Of a stretch of DNA of 50,948 nucleotides, positions 26,080-33,463 are shown one piece after another (the stretch's first letter is position 1; the number at the start of each line of letters is the position of its first letter). The stretch is taken from assembly GCA_040007395.1 (NCBI GenBank), contig JBDTVG010000199.1, positions 1 through 50,948 of the forward strand, in the 5' to 3' direction. The translations under genes and the position numbers were made by a program. The notes below the pieces were generated by a model, which worked only from the letters and a program-made list of their open reading frames with translations, had not been told where the DNA came from and made no database searches. The DNA comes from DATGFK01 sp040007395. GTDB lineage: Bacteria; Chloroflexota; Anaerolineae; Aggregatilineales; UBA2796.

Positions 26080-27873
26080 CTACGGCTGGTAGTCATCCAA
26101 ACTGACCCACTGATCGTTTTTCCAGACCGCGATCTGCATGGCGGGGTGAAGCTCCCACAGGGAAGCGCGGGTTTTGCCGACTTCCCCCGCCTGTTCGGGA
26201 TTGAAGGTCAGCCAACCGCCGATGCGAACTTTGGCTCCCGCTGCCGCCAGCGCGTTGAGCTTTTCCAGAGTCCAGCCAGCATGGTTGGGACGGACACGCG
26301 GCGTGATCTGTGCGATGATCGCTCGATTAAGATCGCCAGCCGATCCCGGCGTGCCAAGCAGCCATAGTTGCCATGTTTTGTCGGCGTTACAATTTTGCGC
26401 TTCGGGGCCGTTCTCTTGCACTTTGACCAAATAGGCTTCGATGCTTAACGGCAATCCCTCTGAGCGCCCAATCTCGTCTTTAGCGCCTTGCGACCACTGA
26501 TCATGTGGCTTGCTTTCGGCATCTTTAGGCCACGGCAACTTCGCCACATTATCGAACGCGGTTGGCTGGAAACCGCCCTCATCAACCCGATTGCGTGTCT
26601 GGTTTAGCAGAGGATCGCCGCCCTGACCTTCGGGTGGACAGTTATTGAACGTGACCTGCTTCCACGCCTGCTTGACCGCCGCTGGGGGTAAGTTGTTGGA
26701 TCGAGGTACACCACCATCAGCGGCGGTAGTTGCTCCGGCTGGCACAGGAGTCGATCCCTGAACGACGGCGGGCGGCGAAGTCGGACGAGCGACGATAACT
26801 GTCGGAATGCCCGTGATAATGACGGCCTGCCCCTGTCCCAACGTTGGACTGGCGTTCGAGGTGGCGCTCGGAGCGCGGGTTGGGGAAGCTACCTTTGTTG
26901 GCGACGGTGTAAAGGTCGGCGGTTTGGTCACGATAGTGCGCGTCATGGACGGCGTAAAGGTCGGTAAATAGGTCGCGTTAGCTTCGGTGGCAGTTGGCGT
27001 TATTGGTGTAGCAGATGGCGCGATACTTGGTGCTACCGATGGTTCAATAGACAACACGATGGTTGGTGTAGCTGTCGGTGTAGGCGATAGGGTCGGAGCC
27101 TGAGCGACGATGCCCGGTGTACCTGTCGCCCCATTCCGGACAGTGATATTGCCCGTCCCTTCCAATTTGGCAAGGGTACGCGACGCAAGATCGGCAGTGA
27201 GTCCGCCTTGACTCTGCGCCTGCTGTACGGTACTCATCGCCTCGGCAAGCAGCCGCGTGCGGGACAACTCGTTGGGCTGTGCCGCCAACGCCACATTTAC
27301 CCCATCCAACATTTCTGTGATAAACGGTTCGCTGAACTGCTGACCGCGCTGGGTCAGGGTCACGATCTCGCTGAGCCGCGCTTCCGCGATGTGGGTGAGC
27401 AGATCGGGGCGACTTTCGGCAGGCACAAAAAACAGTTGAGTCTGCTCAAAGGTTCGCTTCACCCCATACAGCGTGTCGCCGGGGATGGTACTATCGGAAG
27501 CGCGGATCAAGCCCGCGCCGGTGACAAAGATCACGAGGCCAAAGACCAGTACAGCGGCAAGGACTCGGTATAGCGGTTGCCAGCGATAAGCCGAGCGTGC
27601 TGGACGGCTCTGACGCATCGTCGCTCGTAAGCTAGCCTGTAGCTGCTGCTGAGTTTGAGCAGCAAACGTTTCTGACATCTGTGGACGTGGCAGCGCAGTA
27701 AACTCTGTAGTGAGGTGCAGCAGATCGCCTAATTCGGGGTACTGTGGAAAACGAGCAACGCATTCCTCAATCGTGACTTGTCCGCTTTCGATACCGCGAA
27801 TACAACGTTCGAGAACGTCGTTAAATTTGCTATTGTTGTTATTGTCGGCTTCGTGACTCATCGGTACTGACAT
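26080..27873 (-). CDS. DUF5667-type membrane protein, possible anti-sigma partner
   Basis: 597 aa from the ATG at 27873, with AAGG 6 nt upstream. The N-terminal part (CIRGIESGQVTIEECVARFP) resembles the short helical region preceding DUF5667 in Chloroflexota and actinobacteria. A membrane helix lies near residues 100-120 (VLAAVLVFGLVIFVTGAGLI), followed by the DUF5667 region (STIPGDTLYGVKRTFEQTQL). A long Pro/Thr/Ser-rich linker follows, then a C-terminal domain of about 200 aa with an OB-like stretch (AKVRIGGWLTFNPEQAGEVG). Encoded 130 nt after an ECF sigma gene on the same strand, so a role as membrane regulator of that sigma factor is likely but inferred. Confidence 0.8.
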   Translation of the reverse strand: MSVPMSHEADNNNNSKFNDVLERCIRGIESGQVTIEECVARFPQYPELGDLLHLTTEFTALPRPQMSETFAAQTQQQLQASLRATMRQSRPARSAYRWQPLYRVLAAVLVFGLVIFVTGAGLIRASDSTIPGDTLYGVKRTFEQTQLFFVPAESRPDLLTHIAEARLSEIVTLTQRGQQFSEPFITEMLDGVNVALAAQPNELSRTRLLAEAMSTVQQAQSQGGLTADLASRTLAKLEGTGNITVRNGATGTPGIVAQAPTLSPTPTATPTIVLSIEPSVAPSIAPSATPITPTATEANATYLPTFTPSMTRTIVTKPPTFTPSPTKVASPTRAPSATSNASPTLGQGQAVIITGIPTVIVARPTSPPAVVQGSTPVPAGATTAADGGVPRSNNLPPAAVKQAWKQVTFNNCPPEGQGGDPLLNQTRNRVDEGGFQPTAFDNVAKLPWPKDAESKPHDQWSQGAKDEIGRSEGLPLSIEAYLVKVQENGPEAQNCNADKTWQLWLLGTPGSAGDLNRAIIAQITPRVRPNHAGWTLEKLNALAAAGAKVRIGGWLTFNPEQAGEVGKTRASLWELHPAMQIAVWKNDQWVSLDDYQP

Positions 27874-28003
27874 ATTCGGCCTTACCACCCAGCCAGACTA
27901 TCGTGGTCTGTGTAGTGGTTTATAGTGTATTCAATTACGTTTACAACGATCCATACGGCATTTATACCGTTGCAATATCGAAAAAGTCACAAGCTCAACA
28001 GGC

Positions 28004-28570
28004 TCAATCCGTACCGTCATGGGTAATCCCCTGTCGAGTCAGGTCGAGGTTCATGGCTTGGAGCGCTCGCCGCTGGATCATTTTCACCGCGCCAATACTC
28101 TTGCCAAGTGCATCGGCAGTTTGCTGGATGTTGTAGCCTTCGATAAAGCGCAAGATGATGACCTGCTGTTGCTCGGCGGAGAGGCGATTCAGCGCTTCAC
28201 GCAGTTTGCGTTGGCGAAAAGTCAGTACTAGATCGGTGTCGAGATCGACCTCAGCGGCAACTTCTATAACGTCGATATTTTCCGGCTCACCGACGCGATT
28301 CACCCGCCGATAGTGATCCACGAGCCGTGCGTGCGCGATCCGGTACAGCCACGCCAACCAAGGAATCTCGCGATCCTGATAGCGCACTAAGCCTTCGATA
28401 GCCCGGACAAACACCTCGGCGGTTAGATCTTGGGCGGTTTGGATGTGACCTACGCGGTAGAACATGTAACGATAAATGTCGTGAACGTAAGCGGTGTACA
28501 GTTCGCCAAACGCTTTTTCGTTACCATTCTGCGCGGCGCGAATCAGTTGTTGCTCACGTTTAGGGTCCAC
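28004..28570 (-). CDS. ECF-type RNA polymerase sigma factor
   Basis: 188 aa. Sigma-2 region includes FGELYTAYVHDIYRYMFYRV, AQDLTAEVFVRAI and the -10-binding IPWLAWLYRIAHARLVDHYR. Sigma-4 region includes LNRLSAEQQQVIILRFIEGY and the helix-turn-helix NIQQTADALGKSIGAVKMIQ. No sigma-3 region, as expected for ECF factors. Directs polymerase to a specific promoter set; the neighbouring DUF5667-type membrane protein downstream is the probable regulator. Confidence 0.93.
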   Translation of the reverse strand: MDPKREQQLIRAAQNGNEKAFGELYTAYVHDIYRYMFYRVGHIQTAQDLTAEVFVRAIEGLVRYQDREIPWLAWLYRIAHARLVDHYRRVNRVGEPENIDVIEVAAEVDLDTDLVLTFRQRKLREALNRLSAEQQQVIILRFIEGYNIQQTADALGKSIGAVKMIQRRALQAMNLDLTRQGITHDGTD

Positions 28571-28628
28571 TGGTCGTCGCCATGATGAGTAGCAATTGCT
28601 GCTAGCAGGTTAAACCCGATCTGTCCCT

Positions 28629-28637
28629 ATTGTAACA
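28629..28637 (-). promoter_or_regulatory. Possible extended -10 promoter of the ECF sigma gene
   Basis: On the minus strand TGTTACAAT fits the extended -10 pattern TGnTAnnnT, about 60 nt upstream of the sigma start at 28570. TTGACC lies upstream (28650-28645) but only 10 nt away, too close for a standard -35. Confidence 0.3.
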
Positions 28638-28681
28638 AAGATCTGGTCAACGGCTGATTCAATTCTTCCCGTGCGGAATCA

Positions 28682-28697
28682 CCCGCGTTCACGCGGG
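28682..28697. repeat. Perfect GC-rich hairpin, isolated CRISPR-repeat-like palindrome
   Basis: CCCGCG (28682-28687), loop TTCA, CGCGGG (28692-28697). With its flanks it recalls the stem of type I-E CRISPR repeats, but it occurs once and has no spacers or cas genes nearby. It could be part of the left end of the IS605-type element or a terminator-like fold between divergent transcripts. Confidence 0.45.
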
Positions 28698-28730
28698 CGG
28701 GGAAGTACGGTGCTTCATACCATTAACCGC

Positions 28731-28758
28731 TTGACACGCTTGGCAAACCCTATACACT
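28731..28758 (+). promoter_or_regulatory. Sigma-70-like promoter of tnpB
   Basis: Consensus -35 TTGACA (28731-28736), 16-nt spacer, -10 TACACT (28753-28758). Transcription would start at about 28765, on or next to the original tnpB ATG at 28766, so a transcript would be nearly leaderless. Confidence 0.55.
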
Positions 28759-28765
28759 TTATTAT

Positions 28766-30078
28766 ATGCAACAGATCATCACGGCGAAACTGAAATTAAT
28801 CACCAGCCCAGCCCAGTCTCAAGCGTTACGGGACAACGCAGCTGGCCTATCGGGATGCCTTGAATCTGGTGTCTGCCTATGCGTTTGAGCATGGCAAACT
28901 GAAGTAATCAGCAGAAACTCCAAAAAGCGTGCTACGACACCATTCGCCAGCACTATGGTCTGCCCGCCCAAATGGCCTGTAATGTGCCGCGTCAGGTGGG
29001 CGCGACCTACAAAGGCTTATGGACTAAAGTCAAGAAAAACAAACAGCATCGTCAAGCCGGGTACACCAAAAAGCGCTACAAAGGGCTAGATCAAGCGCCG
29101 CACTACACCTCGCCGACCCTGACCTACAACTATGGACGCGATTATGGTTTCAAAACCGACCAACAAGTCAGTGTCCTCACCTTGACGGGGCGGATCGTCT
29201 TGCCGTATGTGGGCTACGCGCCGCATGTCGCGCTCCTCAAGAACAGTCAAACACTCGGCGCGGCTAAACTCTGGTTCGATAAACCTCACAAACAGTTCTA
29301 CCTGTTGGTGAGCATCGCCCTCACGCTGCCTGATCCCACCCCGGCGCTGTACACGCGGGTTGCCGGAGTGGATGTCGGACAACGCAACACCGCCGTTGTC
29401 GCTGATGTGGACGAAACCAGTGAATTCTATTCAGGAAAGGAAGTCCTTCACCAAGCTAATCATTTCGCCCGACAACGGAAGCGTCTTCAACACAAAGGCA
29501 CTCGTTCCGCCACGCGCAGGCTTATCCTGCTCGCAGGACGAGAAAGACGGTTGAAACAGAATACGAATCACGTTGTCTCCAAACAGATTGCCGCTACCCA
29601 TCCCCACAGCCTCGTTGGACTGGAGAATCTGACTGACATTCGGACACGCACCACACCGCGCAAAACGGGCCGTCGCGCTTCTCCAAAGCAGCGCAAAGCC
29701 AATGCCGTGCGCTCCAAATGGAGTTTCGCCGAGCTACACAGCATGATCGCCTACAAAGCGGCCCTCAACGGCTCCCTGACGGTCAAGATCGATGCTCATT
29801 ACACCAGTCAAGCCTGCCCGACATGCGGACATACCTCCCCTGACAATCGTCCCCACAAAGGCTTGCTGTTTGTTTGTCAGAACTGCCAGTACACCTTACA
29901 TGCTGATTTGGTAGGCGCACGCAATATTGCCCTGCGAACGCTGCTTATCCGACAGGATTGGATAAGTACGGGGTTATTATCAACGACCCCTGATGTGTCG
30001 GACCGTGAAGCCGAAGCCGCCCGGCTCAAACGCTATGCGGAGTTGAGGTGGAGTTCAGATGCAAACGTCACGCTTTAG
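28766..30078 (+). pseudogene. tnpB: IS200/IS605-type tnpB (RNA-guided nuclease), frameshifted near the start
   Basis: The original start is ATG 28766 (MQQIITAKLKLITSPAQSQA). Two one-base frame changes break the first 47 codons: near 28835 and at 28905; from 28906 the frame is open to 30078. Counting from the first Met of that open part (28972), the RuvC residues are intact: D134 in AGVDVGQRNT, E218 in VGLENLTDIR, D312 in HADLVGARNI, and the zinc-finger cysteines 282/285 and 302/305 (CPTCGHTSP, FVCQNCQY). So the nuclease core is preserved while the N-terminal part of the first domain is lost unless restarted or recoded. No tnpA transposase is present, so it is a non-autonomous element. Confidence 0.85.
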
Positions 30079-30082
30079 CGTG
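30069..30082 (+). other. Small hairpin at tnpB stop, possible guide-RNA/right-end element
   Basis: CACGC (30069-30073), loop TTTA, GCGTG (30078-30082) spans the tnpB stop codon. In IS200/IS605 elements the 3' end of tnpB and the right end fold into the guide RNA scaffold and transposase-binding hairpins. Here the fold is short and the element boundary cannot be placed from sequence alone. Confidence 0.3.
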
Positions 30083-30183
30083 CCGTAGTTGATTAGGTTT
30101 ACAGTTTGTGAAAGGCCGTGATCTGGTCGCTGAAAAGCCATTATTGCAGGGCGAAAATCAGGATGAGACTCGCCAGAAAAATC

Positions 30184-30291
30184 GTCATCCTCATCCCCTA
30201 ACTCCTCTCCATTTCGTAGAGAAGGGGAGTCAAAAGACTCTGAAAGTCCCCTCGCTACGTAGTGGAGAGGGGGCTTAGGGGTGAGGATGAC
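30184..30291. repeat. Dispersed inverted-repeat element, copy 2
   Basis: 108 bp with perfect 10-bp ends (GTCATCCTCA and TGAGGATGAC), followed inward by CCCCTAACTCCTCTCC and its near-complement GGAGAGGGGGCTTAGGGG. Same family as the copies at 22735, 40643 and 45671. Lies between tnpB and the TIR-WD40 gene, ending about 23 bp before that gene's -10 box. Confidence 0.85.
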
Positions 30292-30304
30292 TCCCGCCCC
30301 TGCC

Positions 30305-30350
30305 ACTTTCGGCTATAATTCTCTCAGATTGCGCCGCTTACACCGAAAGT
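30305..30350 (+). promoter_or_regulatory. Promoter -10 box flanked by 8-bp inverted repeat, upstream of TIR-WD40 gene
   Basis: A perfect -10 box TATAAT lies at 30314-30319, with start expected near 30326, 35 nt before the ATG at 30361. It is bracketed by ACTTTCGG (30305-30312) and its exact complement CCGAAAGT (30343-30350), 38 bp apart. The arms could be an operator. No good -35 is seen; its place is taken by the end of the dispersed repeat. No clear ribosome site precedes the ATG. Confidence 0.45.
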
Positions 30351-30360
30351 ATTTGCACCG

Positions 30361-31650
30361 ATGGACATCTTTATCAGCTATAGTCGAAAAGACGTAGAGT
30401 TTGCTAAAAAACTTACCGCTGATCTGCGGCAAGTAGGGTTAAAGATCTGGATCGATGCCGAAGACATTCCGGCAGGTAAAAAATGGAGTAGCGCGATCCA
30501 ACAAGGATTGGATGCAACGGACACAATGATCCTAATTATCTCGCCCGACTCAATGTCGTCCACCAATGTCGAAGACGAATGGCAATATTTCCTCGATGAG
30601 GGAAAAACAATTATTCCAGTATTGCTCAAACCTGCTAAAGTTCATTTCCAAATTAAGCGTTTTCAGTACGTGGATTTTCATGGGCAAGATTATCAATCTG
30701 CGCTCAAGCAACTCTGCATACAACTAGATATTAAGAATGTTCCACCACCTGTGCTTCCAAGATTGATCCCATGTATTCTAACTGGTCATACAGAGGCAGT
30801 TACCAGCGTGTCATTTTCACCGGATAGCACTACTGCCTTGACAGGTAGTAGTGATGCAACAGTGCGTTTGTGGGATATTGGCATAGGCAAGGAAATTCGC
30901 CAGTTTGCTAGAAATAAAAGGCAAATACGTTCTGTGACGTTTTCGCCGGATGGCAAAACCGCATTGACAGGCAGCGGTGATAAAACAGCACGATTATGGA
31001 ATTTGGATACAGGCCAAGAAATCCGTCGATTCGTTGGTCACACTTATACAATTTGGAGTGTAGCCTTTTCATCGGATGGTAAAGCGGCATTAACAGGAGG
31101 GGGTGACAACACGGCGCGATTATGGAATTTGGATACAGGCCAAGAAATCCGTCGATTCGTAGGCCATACCGGTTCAGTTTATGGTGCAGTGTTTTCACCG
31201 GATGGCAATACTGTGCTAACAGGAAGCAGAGACAACACGGCACGGCTATGGAATTTGGATACAGGCCGAGAAACCCATCGATTCGTTGGTCACATGGATA
31301 GAGTTCGTAGCGTCGCATTTTCCCCAGATGGCAAAACTATATTGACCGGTAGCTGGGACAACACGGCGCGATTATGGGACGTTAACACGGGTCAGGAACT
31401 CCGTCAGTTCATCGGACACACTAACTGGATTCGAAGTGTGGCCTTTTCCCCGGAAGGTAGAACAGTGTTAACGGGTAGCAAAGATGAAACGGAGCGATTG
31501 TGGGACGTTGGCACAGGTCAAGAGCTTCGGCAATTCACTGGGCACACGGATCAAGTTTCCAGTGTAGCATTTTCGCCCGATGGTCAATACATTCTCACAG
31601 GTAGCGGAGATCACACCGCCCGTCTATGGCGCGTTGACGGCAGCGAATAA
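30361..31650 (+). CDS. TIR domain - seven WD40 repeat protein
   Basis: 429 aa. The TIR domain covers residues 1-125: MDIFISYSRKDVEFAKKLTA, then LKIWIDAEDIPAGKKWSSAI, then MILIISPDSMSSTNVEDEWQ, where E73 sits at the position of the catalytic glutamate of TIR NADases. Residues 138-429 hold seven WD40 repeats of 42 aa, each ending RLWD/RLWN/RLWR, enough for one closed propeller. Bacterial TIR proteins act as NAD-cleaving or signalling effectors; here the propeller is the likely sensor. Several repeats are nearly identical in DNA with a 126-bp period, so the gene has recently gained or homogenised repeats. Converges with an ABC exporter gene 10 nt away. Confidence 0.9.
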   Translation: MDIFISYSRKDVEFAKKLTADLRQVGLKIWIDAEDIPAGKKWSSAIQQGLDATDTMILIISPDSMSSTNVEDEWQYFLDEGKTIIPVLLKPAKVHFQIKRFQYVDFHGQDYQSALKQLCIQLDIKNVPPPVLPRLIPCILTGHTEAVTSVSFSPDSTTALTGSSDATVRLWDIGIGKEIRQFARNKRQIRSVTFSPDGKTALTGSGDKTARLWNLDTGQEIRRFVGHTYTIWSVAFSSDGKAALTGGGDNTARLWNLDTGQEIRRFVGHTGSVYGAVFSPDGNTVLTGSRDNTARLWNLDTGRETHRFVGHMDRVRSVAFSPDGKTILTGSWDNTARLWDVNTGQELRQFIGHTNWIRSVAFSPEGRTVLTGSKDETERLWDVGTGQELRQFTGHTDQVSSVAFSPDGQYILTGSGDHTARLWRVDGSE

Positions 31651-31660
31651 CGCTGCCCTC

Positions 31661-33463
31661 TCATGTCAACTCGGTTGCCATCGTGTATAAGCTGTGATAG
31701 CGCCCCTGCTTCGCTAGTAGTTCCTCGTGTGTGCCTTGCTCCATAATCACGCCGTGATCCATGACCACGATCAGGTCGGACATGGTGATCGTGCTGAGGC
31801 GGTGGGCAATGATAAAGCTGGTGCGTCCCATCAGTAGCCGCCCGATTGCCGCCTGAATCAGCCGCTCGGTGTGCGTGTCGATATTACTAGTCGCCTCATC
31901 AAGGATCAGGATCGGCGGGTCGCTGACCAAGGCCCGCGCCAGCGAAAGCAACTGTCGCTGACCCACCGAAAAGACTGCCGCGCCCTTGTGGATGCGCGTT
32001 TGGTAGCCTTCCGGTAGCTGCTGGATAAACTCATCTGCGCCGACAGCTTGTGCCGCTGCGATCACCGCTTCGTCTGTCGTGCCATCGCGTCCGGCGCGAA
32101 TGTTGTTCATGATCGTGTCGGTGAACAGGTGCGTCTCCTGCGACACGACTCCCAGTTGGGCGCGGAGGCTGTGCTGCGTGACGGTTCGCACATCGTAGCC
32201 ATCCACGCGCAGCACGCCGCCCGTCACATCGTAGAAGCGCATCAGCAGCTTGATCACGCTGGTTTTGCCCGCGCCCGTATGCCCGACAAAGGCGACACGC
32301 TGCCCCGGCTGCACTTCCAGACTGAAGTGTTGCAGGATCGGCATTTTGTTGTCGTAGCTGAACGACACATCCTCGAACTGGACATGCCCCGTGCCCCGCG
32401 GCATGACGATGGCATCCGTCGCATCGACAATATCAATCGGTTCGTCTAGCACCGTGAAGACCTGTTCGCCGCTGGCAAGGGCTTGCTGCACCACTGCCCA
32501 ACGCTGCGCCAGATCGCGGATCGGGTTGAAGAGCTGCTCAATATATAGCACGAAGGCCACCAGCACACCCGCCGTCAATCCATTGTTGATAACCAGCAGC
32601 CCGCCGACTAACACCAATCCGAATAGCGCTAACCCTGACAGCAGTTCTAATATCGGGAAAAATATCGCCAAAATGAAAGATGAGCGCAGGTTGACATTCA
32701 GCGCTTCCAGATTTTTACCTTTGCTGAAGTGCTCGAAGTTGAGATCCTCGCGGGCGAAGGCTTGGGTAACGCGCACCCCGTTGAAGTCCTCTGCCAGCCG
32801 CCCATTGACCGCTGACATTAACTCGCGAACTTCGGTATACACTTTGCGCGAGGCAATGCTCCACTTGAGCGCGGCAAAGAACAGCACAGGCAGAATCAGC
32901 AGAATTACGACGGTCAGCGGCAAACTGGTACTGAGCATCACCAGCACAATTCCGCCGACGATTATCATGTCGCGGGTAATCGCGACAAGGGCAAACGTGA
33001 TAAATTCGCGGATGATCTGCACATCGCCCATGATGCGCGAGATCAAGCGCCCGACTTCGTAGCGGGCAAAGAAGCTCATCGACAGTTCTTGCACATGTTC
33101 GTACAGCACTTGCCGCATATCTCGGATCACAGTTTGACCGAGCCGAACCATCGTCGAGATCTGGAACTTCGTGCTGGTCTGACTGATCGCGGTGATGCCC
33201 AGATAGACGAGAACAAGCGTAGTCATCAGTCCCACATCGCCGCGTGCTAACCCATCGTCCACCGCCCGCCCGATGATGGCGGGGCCAAAGATCGCGTCGA
33301 ACACGGAGGTAAACATCAACACGAATCCTAAAGCAAGCCGCAAACGGTGCGGCTTCAGGAAGCGAAAGATCCGCCGCGAGATATTGAAGTCGAAATCGTA
33401 GATCTCTGGGTTGATGGCGGGTCTATTTGGATTGGTCGGTTTGCTAGCGATTTTGCTGGTCAT
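31661..33463 (-). CDS. ABC exporter half-transporter with canonical ATPase site, degenerate signature
   Basis: 600 aa: six-helix type I exporter domain (residues about 40-330) and a C-terminal ATPase. Walker A GHTGAGKT, Walker B with catalytic glutamate (ILILDEATSNID) and switch histidine (FIIAHRLST) are canonical, but the signature is FSVGQRQLLS instead of LSGGQ. This is the pattern expected of the consensus-site subunit in a heterodimeric exporter of the BmrCD/TM287-288 kind. Start overlaps the partner gene stop by 4 nt (ATGA). Substrate (drug, lipid or peptide) not predictable. Confidence 0.93.
   Translation of the reverse strand: MTSKIASKPTNPNRPAINPEIYDFDFNISRRIFRFLKPHRLRLALGFVLMFTSVFDAIFGPAIIGRAVDDGLARGDVGLMTTLVLVYLGITAISQTSTKFQISTMVRLGQTVIRDMRQVLYEHVQELSMSFFARYEVGRLISRIMGDVQIIREFITFALVAITRDMIIVGGIVLVMLSTSLPLTVVILLILPVLFFAALKWSIASRKVYTEVRELMSAVNGRLAEDFNGVRVTQAFAREDLNFEHFSKGKNLEALNVNLRSSFILAIFFPILELLSGLALFGLVLVGGLLVINNGLTAGVLVAFVLYIEQLFNPIRDLAQRWAVVQQALASGEQVFTVLDEPIDIVDATDAIVMPRGTGHVQFEDVSFSYDNKMPILQHFSLEVQPGQRVAFVGHTGAGKTSVIKLLMRFYDVTGGVLRVDGYDVRTVTQHSLRAQLGVVSQETHLFTDTIMNNIRAGRDGTTDEAVIAAAQAVGADEFIQQLPEGYQTRIHKGAAVFSVGQRQLLSLARALVSDPPILILDEATSNIDTHTERLIQAAIGRLLMGRTSFIIAHRLSTITMSDLIVVMDHGVIMEQGTHEELLAKQGRYHSLYTMATELT

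Noticed and set aside
28682..28697. CRISPR array
   Set aside because: Only one palindrome, no repeat-spacer periodicity and no cas genes.
28731..30110. Complete IS605-type transposon with tnpA
   Set aside because: No Y1 transposase gene on either side; only tnpB and uncertain ends are visible.
30908..31318. 136-codon minus-strand open frame with internal repeats
   Set aside because: Its repeated pattern only mirrors the WD40 DNA repeats on the other strand.
32391..33062. 223-codon plus-strand open frame
   Set aside because: Antisense to the ABC exporter gene, Ser/Thr/Arg-rich, no recognisable domain or ribosome site.
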